From: JANNYA01 sp043754435
GTDB taxonomy: Bacteria > Pseudomonadota > Gammaproteobacteria > Xanthomonadales > SZUA-5
Assembly: GCA_043754435.1 (NCBI GenBank)
Contig: JAYUUS010000146.1
Location: forward strand, 1-64,000
DNA length: 64,000 nt
Reading direction: 5' to 3'
The notes beneath the pieces were generated by a model. It saw only the letters and a program-made list of their open reading frames with translations, made no database searches and was not told the DNA's origin. Below, in pieces: positions 44,365 to 53,218 of the stretch. Position 1 is the first letter of the stretch. The number at the start of each line of letters is the position of its first letter. The position numbers were made by a program, and so were the translations under genes.

Positions 44365-44895
44365 CTAGCCTTTTGCCTTGGAAACCTCCGCGTCAAATTC
44401 CGCTTGCGACATTGCGCCGTGCTTGATTGAACTGACTTTGCCGGCTGCGTCAAAAAACACCGAGTAGGGAATCGTGTCTGGCGTTTGCAATAAGCGATTG
44501 ATGCCACCTGCATCAGCCTCCAAAACCACGGTCAAATCCAGCTGATGCGTGGCTTTGAACGCGCGCACCTCATCTGCATCATCACTGGCAATCGCCACGA
44601 CGTTGATAACTCCTTCCCGGTGCGCGCGATCCAGCATCGGCATTTCTTTGATGCACGGCGGGCACCACGTAGCCCAAAAATTCACCAGCAGCGGCTTGCC
44701 ACGAAATTTTGTCAGCTGAAATGCCGTCCCGTTGAGATCACGCAGCGTGGTTGTGGGTGCGGGGCTGCCGATCAGTGCATCGTTGTTTGAAAAAAACGCG
44801 CTGGACAGCAAAAAGCCGCCTAAACCAAATAGCGACGCCAACATCAGAACCAATAGGTTCGGCCGCTCTTCCGCCATTTTACTAAACCAGTTCAT
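44365..44895 (-). CDS. TlpA-like periplasmic thioredoxin-fold protein
   Basis: A 176-aa membrane-anchored thiol-disulfide oxidoreductase. One N-terminal helix (LLVLMLASLFGLGGFLLSSAF) is followed by a thioredoxin fold with the active site WATWCPPCIKEMPML and GTAFQLTKFRGKPLLVNF. The gene lies just downstream of dsbD in the same direction, and DsbD is the known electron source for such proteins, so it is probably kept reduced by the neighbour. Specific client (cytochrome c maturation or other) is not evident. Confidence 0.92.
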   Translation of the reverse strand: MNWFSKMAEERPNLLVLMLASLFGLGGFLLSSAFFSNNDALIGSPAPTTTLRDLNGTAFQLTKFRGKPLLVNFWATWCPPCIKEMPMLDRAHREGVINVVAIASDDADEVRAFKATHQLDLTVVLEADAGGINRLLQTPDTIPYSVFFDAAGKVSSIKHGAMSQAEFDAEVSKAKG

Positions 44896-44978
44896 AATTA
44901 AAGCAGTTCACGCTAATTTGATTCCCAAGTGTGCCAGTCAAACTGATGTGGAGATATGCGTACGAGTAAGCTCGAATT

Positions 44979-45054
44979 CGTCATTGCGAGCGCAGCGAAG
45001 CAATCTTAGGAATGCAGATTACGTGGAGATTGCTTCGCTGCGCTCGCAATGACG
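44979..45054. repeat. 28-bp perfect inverted repeat (REP/MITE-like)
   Basis: Arms at 44979-45006 and 45027-45054 are exact reverse complements, starting CGTCATTGCGAGCGCAGCGA, with a 20-nt loop. Sequences of this CGTCATTGCGAGCG type are scattered in many proteobacterial genomes as non-coding palindromic elements. It lies between dsbD and the TlpA-like gene and could also act as a transcript-end hairpin for dsbD. Confidence 0.9.
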
Positions 45055-45067
45055 AGAAACCGGATGC

Positions 45068-47467
45068 CTAAGGCCCGCTATTGAGCGGGGCGCGCTTGGG
45101 ATACATCACATACAGCGGCACGCCGACCGCGCCAAAACTTTTCAGATACTCGGTAATCGCCGGATCGCCATTGGTGTAGTCACCGACCATATACACCATG
45201 CCCGCCTGCTGCATCGCCTGCCCTACTGCATAAGTGTTGATGGCATTTTTTTCGTTGACTTTGCAGGTTATGCACCAAGCGGCGGTCATATCGACAAATA
45301 CGGGTGTGCCAGCGGCGCGTAATTGTGCAAGCGCGCTTGGGCTATACGCCACTTGACCTTCGGCAAGCTCGGTATGGGCGTCATTTTTAAGCCTTGTGGC
45401 GCTAAACAAAATTGCCAGCGCACCAGCGACCAGCGCGAGCGAGAAAGACTTGCCTAAAATAGTGCTATCGGCGGTCGAATAGCGCTGTTTGTCCCACCAC
45501 CATAGGCCCGCACTCATTACCACGGCACCGGCGAGCGCGTAGCTCATTCCGGCAATGCCGGTTTGATTGCCCAACACGCTCAATAGCCACACGGCGGTGA
45601 TGTAGAGCGGAAAAGCCAGCCACGATTTTAAGGTATCCATCCAAGCACCCGGCTTGGGTAGGCGTTGTGCTAACGCCGGGATAAAGCCGATCAGCAAAAA
45701 CGGCAGCGCCAAGCCTAGACCCAAAGCCAACAGCACCAACATCGCGACAAAATTAGACTGCGTAAAACCATAGCCCAACGCGGTGAACATGCCAGGGCCA
45801 GTGCAGGGCGTGGCGACGATGCAGGCCAGCACGCCATTGAAAAATGCGCTACGCGCCGGGTTTTGCGCGGTGGAATACCCTAAATTTGCGCCGACATTGC
45901 CAAAGCTGTGGCCGAAACTCACCACGCCCGACAGGTTTAAGCCCATGGCAATCAGTAAAAACGCCAATAAACCAACGATCAGCGGGTTTTGCAGTTGAAA
46001 GCCCCAGCCCAGCGCGGCACCGGCGGATTTAAAGCTGAGCAAAATCAAGCCCAGGACAAAAAAGGACGCTAATACGCCTATGGTGTACCAAATCGCTTGG
46101 GTTTTCGCGGTTTTTGCAGACGCGCCGCTTTCAACCAACCCTAGCACCTTGAGCGACAGCACCGGCAGCACGCAGGGCATCAAATTCAACAGTGCGCCGC
46201 CGCCTATGGCCAGCAGCAGCGCCAGTAATAGTCCGACGTTGGCATCTGGCTCAGACGCTTTTTGTGCCGTATTTGCCGTACCCGTGGCGCGTGCAATCGC
46301 CTCGATCACAATGCTGGATGTTAATAATTGCGGCAATACTTCAGCGTCCGCTTCGCGAATCGGGGCTGTAGCAATAGCGCCTGTGTTCAATGGCGCAACC
46401 GCGCTTTGCGGCATTGTCGGCAATGGCGTGATGGTCGGTGCGGGCATATCGGCAGCATTGGTAGTCGCCGACGGCAGCGCGAGCGCGATGGTGCGATGCA
46501 TCACCGGATAGCAAATGCTGTCTTTTTTACAGCCTTGAAATTCCAAATCAAGCGTGGCATTGGCAGGTACCGCCGAAGTACGGGTTAGCTTGAGCGCAAT
46601 ATCGACGCCGCCGAAATAGACGGCAACGTCGCCGAAATGCTCATCTTTAATAAGCTGTGAGGCCGGGAACATCGGCGTAGCGGACGCGCCATCGCTGCGC
46701 AGCACAAACTTGAACTGGTCACGATATAAATAATAGTCAGCTGGAGCCGTGATACGCACTAAGATCGTTTGCCCATCGGTTGCTAATGCCTCGGCGCGAA
46801 ACGCTTGCGCTTCGGGTAATGCGTCCGACTGGGCGATGAGGCCAGGCTCAGCGCTTGCGCTCGGCGTTAGCCCGAGTGGATCGGCGGGCAAGCCCGGAGC
46901 AGCATCCATTTGCGGCGTAGCACTTGCCGGGTCAGTAATGCCCGACACCATACCTGGCGTTGCTTCGTTCGCACTTGCGCTTTCACTTTGCGCAGAAGCA
47001 GCAGCCGCTGCGCCGCCTAAATCCATCGCAAAGGTGCGAATTTGCGGCGGGTAACACACGCCTACGTCCGCGCATCCTTGATATTTCAACTTAAATGCAA
47101 CCAAAACCGGGCGCGCCGCAGGGAAAGTCAGTTTTGAAGTGCCAGCGAAGTCTTTGTGAAACACATGCATCTTGCCGAAGAAATCGTCGGTTTTTTCCTC
47201 CCCCGTCGGCATCTCCAGCGGCCCCATTACCACTTCTGCAGGCCGCGCTGCCTCTATGGAAATGCGCTCTTTATATAAATAATATCCAGGCGCAATTTTA
47301 AAATTGAGCGTAGCAATATCATCTGCCACGGTAACCGTTGGAATGTAGGCTTCTTCAACCGGCAATAGATCGCCGTCTTCAATCGCGTAGGCCTGACTGA
47401 ACACCAAAAGTAATGGCAAGAGCAATAGTTTTGACAGCATCAGCGTGCGCTGAAGGGAATAAAGCAT
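45068..47467 (-). CDS. dsbD: Protein-disulfide reductase DsbD, with duplicated N-terminal alpha domain
   Basis: Passes electrons from cytoplasmic thioredoxin across the inner membrane to periplasmic thiol proteins. After a signal peptide (LLLLPLLLVFSQAYA) come two DsbD-alpha-like domains, the first with YQGCADVGVCYPP and the second with FQGCKKDSICYPV; then an eight-helix membrane domain with the cysteines of NLMPCVLPVLSLKV and VATPCTGPG, and a C-terminal thioredoxin-like gamma domain with AAWCITCKVNEK. E. coli DsbD has only one alpha domain. I chose ATG 47467; an ATG nine codons later (MLSKLLL) is also possible. The TlpA-like gene is downstream. Confidence 0.94.
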   Translation of the reverse strand: MLYSLQRTLMLSKLLLLPLLLVFSQAYAIEDGDLLPVEEAYIPTVTVADDIATLNFKIAPGYYLYKERISIEAARPAEVVMGPLEMPTGEEKTDDFFGKMHVFHKDFAGTSKLTFPAARPVLVAFKLKYQGCADVGVCYPPQIRTFAMDLGGAAAAASAQSESASANEATPGMVSGITDPASATPQMDAAPGLPADPLGLTPSASAEPGLIAQSDALPEAQAFRAEALATDGQTILVRITAPADYYLYRDQFKFVLRSDGASATPMFPASQLIKDEHFGDVAVYFGGVDIALKLTRTSAVPANATLDLEFQGCKKDSICYPVMHRTIALALPSATTNAADMPAPTITPLPTMPQSAVAPLNTGAIATAPIREADAEVLPQLLTSSIVIEAIARATGTANTAQKASEPDANVGLLLALLLAIGGGALLNLMPCVLPVLSLKVLGLVESGASAKTAKTQAIWYTIGVLASFFVLGLILLSFKSAGAALGWGFQLQNPLIVGLLAFLLIAMGLNLSGVVSFGHSFGNVGANLGYSTAQNPARSAFFNGVLACIVATPCTGPGMFTALGYGFTQSNFVAMLVLLALGLGLALPFLLIGFIPALAQRLPKPGAWMDTLKSWLAFPLYITAVWLLSVLGNQTGIAGMSYALAGAVVMSAGLWWWDKQRYSTADSTILGKSFSLALVAGALAILFSATRLKNDAHTELAEGQVAYSPSALAQLRAAGTPVFVDMTAAWCITCKVNEKNAINTYAVGQAMQQAGMVYMVGDYTNGDPAITEYLKSFGAVGVPLYVMYPKRAPLNSGP

Positions 47468-47798
47468 GGAAATGCACCCGAAGTAGCGGTTTTCGCTCAA
47501 AATCAATCAGGAGACGGAATTGTCACCCACAATTTTAAGTCAAATGGAGAATACAGTCCGGTGACCCTACTTCGCGTGATTAAGTTTCAATCGTGCGCCA
47601 GTAATGAAGCGACAGAGCATGACGTGGAATTTAAGGTGATGGGGTGCTAAACACTGCGATCTGCCTCGAACGGCTCCCTCTCCACGCCTTTTCAAAAAGC
47701 CAATTCGCCGTAAAAGTTGGTATGCACCACAAATACGAATCGGGGTGAGGGGCAATATCGCGCTAGCGACACGGCAGTTAAGTATCGAAGCATGCTGC
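47468..47798. other. Gene-free stretch upstream of dsbD
   Basis: These 331 nt lie between the dsbD start and the stop of the exported IPTL-CTERM-like gene. One short minus-strand open frame runs through but has no family likeness, no clear ribosome site and untypical composition. I see no terminator or repeat I can support; the dsbD promoter must lie here. Confidence 0.5.
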
Positions 47799-48371
47799 CT
47801 ATCTGTTTCGCAAATGTACTGAGCCAAAGGCCATAAGCGCTAAAACCATCAGGCTTGCAGTCCAAGGTGATAGAGGGACTGACACCGGCTCCGATGCGAT
47901 TGAAAGTATTGTTGTTGCTGTGTTGTTTGCCGGATTTGGGTCGCTAGATTGATTGTTAAAATGCGAAGCCACCCAAGTGGAAACGTTTGGAGCGTCGCGC
48001 TTTCGCACTGCGCGCAGTCTTGCAAAGCAAAACCGAGATTCCCCAGCCGGGATGTCGCCGACTAGATATTCAGTTATGCCGAATGGCAATCCTGAGCCAA
48101 CAAGTGAGCAGTTTTGTGCGAAGGAAACAAGTGTTTGAAATTCGTCACGCGTCGGGCCCGAATACGGCGGGCCTACAGGACCAATCTGCGCCCGCGCAGA
48201 AAGAGTCGGTGACAAGTTAGTCACTCTTAACCTGACCTCGCCTTCTTGCCCAACCACCCAAGGCATGGGCGGATCCGCCTCAAACGTTAATTGCAAGTCA
48301 ATTTGCGGTTGTGTCTGGCTGAAAGCCTGAAATGAAAGTAACAAACTGCCTAGTAGTAGCCGGGTTTTCAT
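47799..48371 (-). CDS. Exported protein with CARDB/DUF11-like domain and IPTL-CTERM-like sorting tail
   Basis: A 190-aa protein with a signal peptide (RLLLGSLLLSFQAFSQ), one immunoglobulin-like domain of the CARDB/DUF11 type (GEVRLRVTNLSPTLSARAQI, ending SSDPNPANNTATTIL) and a C-terminal tripartite tail: VPLSPWT, a hydrophobic helix (SLMVLALMAFGSVHL) and a basic end (RNR). The tail resembles IPTL-CTERM signals (IPTLSEW-helix-RR), in which a dedicated protease/transferase processes surface proteins. No sorting enzyme was found in the window. Function unknown. Confidence 0.65.
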   Translation of the reverse strand: MKTRLLLGSLLLSFQAFSQTQPQIDLQLTFEADPPMPWVVGQEGEVRLRVTNLSPTLSARAQIGPVGPPYSGPTRDEFQTLVSFAQNCSLVGSGLPFGITEYLVGDIPAGESRFCFARLRAVRKRDAPNVSTWVASHFNNQSSDPNPANNTATTILSIASEPVSVPLSPWTASLMVLALMAFGSVHLRNR

Positions 48372-48428
48372 AGTGTACCTTGGTGATGCACAAAAGTGCT
48401 TCGGCTTCGTTAGTCAAGGCGCGGCTCT

Positions 48429-48454
48429 GCCCTTCAACAGGCTCAGGGCGAACG
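48429..48454. repeat. REP-like short repeat
   Basis: The segment GCCCTTCAACAGGCTCAGGG followed by CGAACG matches a short motif scattered between genes in many proteobacterial genomes. It lies in the 214-nt leader before cysS. Only one copy is seen in this window, so the call rests on recognition. Confidence 0.5.
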
Positions 48455-48585
48455 TTTCTTTTGAATTGTGTTCAAAAAAAACTGATACGTCAAACATCAC
48501 TTTGGATCGCACCCGATTGGGGGCGCCCAAGCACTTGCTGCCAGATTCTCGGCTAAACTGGAGCACCAAGACCCGCAACCTCGCA

Positions 48586-49962
48586 ATGTCCAGCCTACAA
48601 CTTTATAACACCCGCACCCGCAAGACCGAGCTGTTTGTACCGATTGACCCAGCGCATGTGACGATGTATTGCTGCGGGCCCACTGTCTACAGCTTTGCCC
48701 ACATTGGCAATGCCCGGCCACCGGTGCTGTTTGGTTTGCTGGCGCGCGTGCTCAAACAGCTTTACCCGAAGGTGACTTACGCGCGCAACATTACGGATGT
48801 GGACGATAAGATCAATCAAGCGGCGATCGAACTGGGTGTGCCAATTTCAGTGATTACCGAGCGCTACACCGAGGCTTATTTGACCGACGTGGGTGCGGTG
48901 GGTGCTGATTTGCCGGATGTGCAGCCGAAAGCCACCGCGCACATCGCTGAAATTATTGAAATGTGCGAGAGCTTGATTGCCAGCGGCCACGCTTATAAGG
49001 GTGCTGGGCATGTGTTGTTTGACGTGCTGAGCTTTCCCGACTACGGCAAATTGAGTCGGCGCAGCCTAAAAGAAATGATTGCCGGTGCGCGCGTGGAAGT
49101 GGCACCGTACAAGAAAAATGCTGCCGATTTCGTGCTGTGGAAGCCGTCAACGCCGGAGCTTCCGGGCTGGGAAAGCCCCTGGGGACGCGGCCGTCCGGGC
49201 TGGCACATTGAATGCTCGGCGATGGCCAAAGCGCATTTGGGCGAAACCATCGACATTCACGCTGGTGGCAATGATTTGCTGTTTCCGCATCATGAAAACG
49301 AGGTTGCACAAAGCACCTGCGCGCACGGCGGCAAGATTTTCGCGAATTACTGGCTGCATAACGGCATGTTGACTGTCGATGGCGCGAAGATGAGCAAATC
49401 GCTCGGCAACATCCATTTGATTAGTGATTTGCGCGAGAAATATCGGCCCGAAGCCCTGCGCTATTGGATGCTGAGCGGCCACTACCGGCAGCCGCTGGAT
49501 TTCTCCGATGCCACCATGCAGCAGGCGAAAACGACGCTGGATCGCGTTTATGCGGCTTTGGATGCTTGCAGTGATGTGACGGCAGCGAGTGACATCGGCG
49601 CGGATGCAGTGATGGCGGCGCTCTGCGATGATCTCAACACGCCGATGGCGTTAGCGGAACTGAATGCGCTAGCGAAAGAGGCGCAAAAAGCTGAAGGCGT
49701 AGCGGCAAAGGCGCTCGCTAAGGCGCGCCTGTTGGCGGCGGGGGAACTGCTGGGGCTACTGCAGAGCGATCCGCAAGTTTGGTTTCAAGGCGCGCAGCAG
49801 TCCGATAGCGACGCGGCCCGCTTTGATGCCTTGATCGCCGAGCGGGAAGCGGCGCGGGCCGCGAAAAATTACACACGCAGCGATGAAATTCGCAAGGAAT
49901 TTGCCGCTGCCGGGGTGGTGATTGAAGACACCGCCGCAGGCGCGCGCTGGCGGCGGATTTAG
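48586..49962 (+). CDS. cysS: Cysteinyl-tRNA synthetase
   Basis: Class I synthetase charging tRNA-Cys. The HIGH motif reads FAHIGNARPP, the KMSKS motif AKMSKSLGN; the zinc site includes MYCCGPTVY, WHIECSAMAKAHLG and HAGGNDLLFPHHENE. I chose ATG 48586 (MSSLQLYNTRTRKTE), the family start, giving 458 aa; the frame is open 213 nt further upstream through a REP-like element, which is not coding. A dehydratase gene starts 4 nt after its stop. Confidence 0.97.
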   Translation: MSSLQLYNTRTRKTELFVPIDPAHVTMYCCGPTVYSFAHIGNARPPVLFGLLARVLKQLYPKVTYARNITDVDDKINQAAIELGVPISVITERYTEAYLTDVGAVGADLPDVQPKATAHIAEIIEMCESLIASGHAYKGAGHVLFDVLSFPDYGKLSRRSLKEMIAGARVEVAPYKKNAADFVLWKPSTPELPGWESPWGRGRPGWHIECSAMAKAHLGETIDIHAGGNDLLFPHHENEVAQSTCAHGGKIFANYWLHNGMLTVDGAKMSKSLGNIHLISDLREKYRPEALRYWMLSGHYRQPLDFSDATMQQAKTTLDRVYAALDACSDVTAASDIGADAVMAALCDDLNTPMALAELNALAKEAQKAEGVAAKALAKARLLAAGELLGLLQSDPQVWFQGAQQSDSDAARFDALIAEREAARAAKNYTRSDEIRKEFAAAGVVIEDTAAGARWRRI

Positions 49963-49966
49963 CGTG

Positions 49967-50941
49967 ATGAGTTCAATCATTGAGCCGGCGCAAATAATGC
50001 CGTGCTTCGCCGATGTGCAAAGTGCGCACACCTTGCTGACGGGGATCGCGCACCGCACGCCGGTCATGCGCTCCGACACGCTCGATCAACGCGTTAACGC
50101 ACACGTGTTTTTAAAGTGCGAAAACTTTCAGCGCATGGGCGCGTTCAAGTTTCGCGGTGCCTACAATGCGATGGCGCGCTTAGATGCAGCGCAAAAGCTG
50201 CGCGGCGTGCTGACGCATTCTTCCGGCAATCACGCCCAGGCCATAGCGCTGTCCGGCCAGCTTTTGGATATTCAAACCACCATAGTGATGCCGCAAGATG
50301 CGCCCGCCGTAAAGCTGGCGGCAACGCGCGGTTACGGCGGCAATATTGTGCTGTACGACCGCAGCCAAACCACGCGCGAGCAGATTTCCGCTGACCTACT
50401 TGCAGCCCACGGCTATAGCTTTATTCCGCCTTTCGATCACGAGCACGTGATCGCCGGGCAAGGCACCGCAGGCTTAGAATTGCTTGAGGAAACCGCCAAT
50501 TTAGATGTATTGGTGGTTTGTTTGGGCGGCGGCGGCCTGCTTTCCGGCTGCGCCCTTGCCGCGCGTGCGTTAGCGCCGAACTGCAAAGTGATCGGCGTAG
50601 AACCCCAGGCCGGTAACGACGGCATGCAAAGCCTGCACACCGGCAAATTGATCCAGTTCAATAACCCCGACACGATTGCCGACGGCGCCCGCACCGCCCT
50701 GTGCGAGCGCACCTTCAAGCTGATTCAACAGCACGTCGATGACATTGTTTGCGTGACCGATCAAGAATTAATCGAGACGATGTTTTTTCTGTGGGAACGC
50801 CTGAAAATCGTTGTGGAACCCACCGGCGCGCTTGCCGTTGCCGCGATTTTGCACAATAAGATTGACGTGAAAGGCAAACGCGTGGGCGCGATTATTAGCG
50901 GTGGCAATGTGGATTTGAAGAATCTGCAAAATTTGTTTTAA
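49967..50941 (+). CDS. Threonine/serine dehydratase (PLP, catabolic type)
   Basis: Deaminates threonine to 2-oxobutyrate (or serine to pyruvate). The cofactor lysine is in GAFKFRGAYNAM, with HSSGNHAQAIALSG and the phosphate-binding glycines VCLGGGGLLSGCALAA. At 324 aa it lacks the C-terminal ACT-like regulatory domain of biosynthetic IlvA, so it fits the TdcB or serine-racemase-like group. I chose ATG 49967; a GTG one codon earlier is possible. It is coupled to cysS (4-nt gap). Confidence 0.9.
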   Translation: MSSIIEPAQIMPCFADVQSAHTLLTGIAHRTPVMRSDTLDQRVNAHVFLKCENFQRMGAFKFRGAYNAMARLDAAQKLRGVLTHSSGNHAQAIALSGQLLDIQTTIVMPQDAPAVKLAATRGYGGNIVLYDRSQTTREQISADLLAAHGYSFIPPFDHEHVIAGQGTAGLELLEETANLDVLVVCLGGGGLLSGCALAARALAPNCKVIGVEPQAGNDGMQSLHTGKLIQFNNPDTIADGARTALCERTFKLIQQHVDDIVCVTDQELIETMFFLWERLKIVVEPTGALAVAAILHNKIDVKGKRVGAIISGGNVDLKNLQNLF

Positions 50942-50992
50942 ACCGCAGATATCGAAACGGCGTTGACTATGGCCACAACATTGGAGCAATAA

Positions 50993-51286
50993 ATGAACAA
51001 AATCCCAGACGGCTATACTCGATACGACACAGCTGACACCTTAAAAACCGAAGAAGACATTGCGGATTATTTAGAAGCATGCAATGAATTTAATGATCCC
51101 GCTTTGATGATTAAGGCGATCATTGCAGTTGCCCGTGCGCGCAACATGACAGCACTTGCGCGCGATGCGGGCTTGACACGTCCGGGCTTGTACAAAGCCC
51201 TTTCGCCTGATGGTAATCCTAGCTTTGAAAATGTGCAGGCGGTTGCTAAGGCGCTAGGTTTGAAACTAACGCTGTCAGTGGCCTAA
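50993..51286 (+). CDS. Orphan HI1420-type addiction-module antidote protein
   Basis: A 97-aa helix-turn-helix protein of the 'probable addiction module antidote' group that pairs with RelE-like (HI1419/Gp49) toxins. The sequence shows YDTADTLKTEEDIADYLEA and the DNA-binding part MTALARDAGLTRPGLYKALS with NPSFENVQAVAKALGLKL. GGAG lies 7 nt before the ATG. Normally the toxin gene is immediately upstream; here only 51 nt separate it from the dehydratase gene and nothing coding follows before moaD, so it is an orphan antitoxin. Confidence 0.85.
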   Translation: MNKIPDGYTRYDTADTLKTEEDIADYLEACNEFNDPALMIKAIIAVARARNMTALARDAGLTRPGLYKALSPDGNPSFENVQAVAKALGLKLTLSVA

Positions 51287-51328
51287 TCCGCCGCCGCGCG
51301 ACAGCAGTGATAAGTGCGAACTGGTCAT

Positions 51329-51583
51329 TTACCCACCTGAAAACGGCGGCAAAAACGCAATCACATCACCGTCTTGCAGCGTGTGTGTCCAGCTTACCAA
51401 CGCGTCATTGCAAACGGGTTTAAGCGCGCTTTGAGGGAAGCCAAAGCCGTGGCGCGCGTCTAAGCAGGCGTAAATTTCGCCTAGATCGGCGCTGGCGCTG
51501 TCGATGGTTTCCGCATCGCATCCGGCGCTTTCGCGTAAACGCGCAAAATAGTGCACGACGATTTTTATTGCTACTAATGTCAT
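51329..51583 (-). CDS. moaD: Molybdopterin synthase sulfur carrier subunit
   Basis: Ubiquitin-like carrier whose C-terminal Gly-Gly is thiocarboxylated to give the dithiolene sulfur of molybdopterin. The 84-aa product (MTLVAIKIVVHYFARLRESA) ends AFLPPFSGG, the required tail. The start overlaps the moaC stop by 4 nt (ATGA). The large subunit gene moaE, usually next, is absent here. Confidence 0.92.
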   Translation of the reverse strand: MTLVAIKIVVHYFARLRESAGCDAETIDSASADLGEIYACLDARHGFGFPQSALKPVCNDALVSWTHTLQDGDVIAFLPPFSGG

Positions 51584-52107
51584 GGTTTCCCTATATGCAT
51601 GCGTTTGCCGCCACTTTTTTGCAGCAAACGTACTTGGCTGATTTGAATGTCTAAGCTCAGCGCCTTGGTCATATCGTAAATGGTGAGGGCGGCAACACTG
51701 GCACCGGTTAGCGCCTCCATTTCCACGCCGGTTTTTGCGCTTAAAGAACATTCGCATTCGATGTCTAAATTGCCAGCCGGATCGGGCGTGATGCGGATTT
51801 CGCAGTGTTCTAGGCTGAGCGCATGGCAAAACGGTATCAGCTCGTGCGTGCGTTTGGCCGCCATCACGCCGGCAATGATTGCAGTGTGGAGGATTGCGCC
51901 CTTTTTACCGGTAAAGCCGGTGGCCAAAAGCTGCGCGCCGATGTCCGCCGGGAACTCAACCCGCGCCTGTGCAATGGCGCGGCGTGCAGTAACGACTTTG
52001 GCCGCCACATCGACCATAGTTGGGTTGCCCGCAGGGTCGATATGGCTTATCTGGCGTGTCGCCTGGTCGGCGAGACTGATGGATTGCTCTGATAATTTAG
52101 CCGCCAA
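51580..52107 (-). CDS. moaC: Cyclic pyranopterin monophosphate synthase
   Basis: Second enzyme of molybdenum cofactor synthesis, acting on the MoaA product. Conserved segments are PTMVDVAAKVVTARRAIAQA, KKGAILHTAIIAGVMAAKRT, LIPFCHALSLEHCEI and KTGVEMEALTGASVAALTIYDM. The start is TTG at 52107, 11 nt inside the end of moaA, with GGAG about 10 nt upstream. Length 175 aa is slightly longer than usual. It is coupled to moaA and moaD on both sides. Confidence 0.95.
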   Translation of the reverse strand: MAAKLSEQSISLADQATRQISHIDPAGNPTMVDVAAKVVTARRAIAQARVEFPADIGAQLLATGFTGKKGAILHTAIIAGVMAAKRTHELIPFCHALSLEHCEIRITPDPAGNLDIECECSLSAKTGVEMEALTGASVAALTIYDMTKALSLDIQISQVRLLQKSGGKRMHIGKP

Positions 52108-53218
52108 GGTGATACATCTCCGATTTTTGCTCTGTTAGCGAGTCATGGATTGCGGGCGCGCTGTTGGCTAGGCGCTCGGCGCGCAATTCCGAATAGCGAT
52201 CCGCACGCGCCCGCCAAATAGCTTTGATGGTGTTGCTGACCAACATCGCATCGTGCGTTTTCAGCAGCGCCAATAAATCATGCCCGTGCGCACTAAATAG
52301 GCAGGTAAATAATTTGCCGTCTGCCGCCACGCGCGCGCGCGTGCAGCCTCTGCAAAATGGGCTGCTGATGGCGGAAATAAAGCCAATTTCGCCCGCGCCA
52401 TCCAAATAACGAAAGCGGGTTGCGACCTCGCCCATCGTCGCCTGCTGAATTTGCTCGATTGGATATTTTGCATGGATGCGCGCAATCAAGTCCGCGCTTG
52501 GAACCACATGCTCAGGCTGCCAACCGTTGCAGGTGCCGACGTCCATATATTCAATAAAACGCGGCACGTGCGCGCGGTGGCGAAAGTGTTTGCATAAAGG
52601 CAATACGTCGCATTCATTGACGTTTTTTTGCACCACGCAGTTCAATTTGATCGCGCTAAAGCCAGCACCTTCGGCAGCGTCGATGCCGCGCAAAACCGCT
52701 GATAGCTCGCCCCGGCCACCGCTTAGCGCTTTGAAGCGCTGTGGATCAAGGCTGTCTAAACTAATGGTCAAACGATCCAAACCGGCTGCGTGAAGTTCGG
52801 CCGCTTGGTTCGCCAACAGGCTGGCGTTGGTGGTGAGCGCGATTTCAATCGGCTGCGCCAGCTGCACGCTTAAACTGCGGGCGGCACGAATAATGCCGGG
52901 TAAGTCCTTGCGCATTAACGGCTCGCCGCCGGTGATGCGCAGTTTTTGCATGCCCAGGTGCAGCAGGGCGCTAACCAGCGTTTTTAGCTCGTCGGTGCCC
53001 ATGCGCTGACTGGGTGTCAGAAATTTAAGCGGTGGCGCTACAAATTTGATCCGCGTTGGTTCGCTGCTCCCGTTTGCGGTGACCAACCGCGTTTGCTCAG
53101 CCTCCGGCATGCAATAGCCACAGCGGTAATTACAGCGATCCATCACCGAAACGCGCGCATCACGCAGGGCGCGTGCAAGCTGGTCGATGACCGGCTGCTG
53201 GCGCAAAAGTGCGCTCAA
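52097..53218 (-). CDS. moaA: GTP 3',8-cyclase (radical SAM)
   Basis: First enzyme of molybdenum cofactor synthesis. The radical-SAM cluster is in MDRCNYRCGYCMPEAE, the second cluster in SPFCRGCTRARVAADGKLFTC, and the protein ends in the Gly-Gly dipeptide (YHLGG) needed for activity. I chose the TTG at 53218, which overlaps the MBL stop (TTGA); an in-frame ATG at 53266 would add 16 residues inside the MBL gene. About 373 aa, longer than the typical 330, partly from a 20-residue stretch after the first cluster. A moaA-moaC-moaD transcript follows. Confidence 0.94.
   Translation of the reverse strand: MSALLRQQPVIDQLARALRDARVSVMDRCNYRCGYCMPEAEQTRLVTANGSSEPTRIKFVAPPLKFLTPSQRMGTDELKTLVSALLHLGMQKLRITGGEPLMRKDLPGIIRAARSLSVQLAQPIEIALTTNASLLANQAAELHAAGLDRLTISLDSLDPQRFKALSGGRGELSAVLRGIDAAEGAGFSAIKLNCVVQKNVNECDVLPLCKHFRHRAHVPRFIEYMDVGTCNGWQPEHVVPSADLIARIHAKYPIEQIQQATMGEVATRFRYLDGAGEIGFISAISSPFCRGCTRARVAADGKLFTCLFSAHGHDLLALLKTHDAMLVSNTIKAIWRARADRYSELRAERLANSAPAIHDSLTEQKSEMYHLGG

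Noticed and set aside
47567..47827. 86-codon minus-strand frame upstream of dsbD
   Set aside because: No ribosome site, no family likeness, and it overlaps the end of the exported protein gene.
48373..48585. Extended N-terminus of cysS
   Set aside because: The 71 extra codons run through a REP-like repeat, and synthetases of this family begin at the chosen ATG.
51584..51829. Extended N-terminus of moaD
   Set aside because: It lies wholly within moaC; the MoaD fold starts at 51583.
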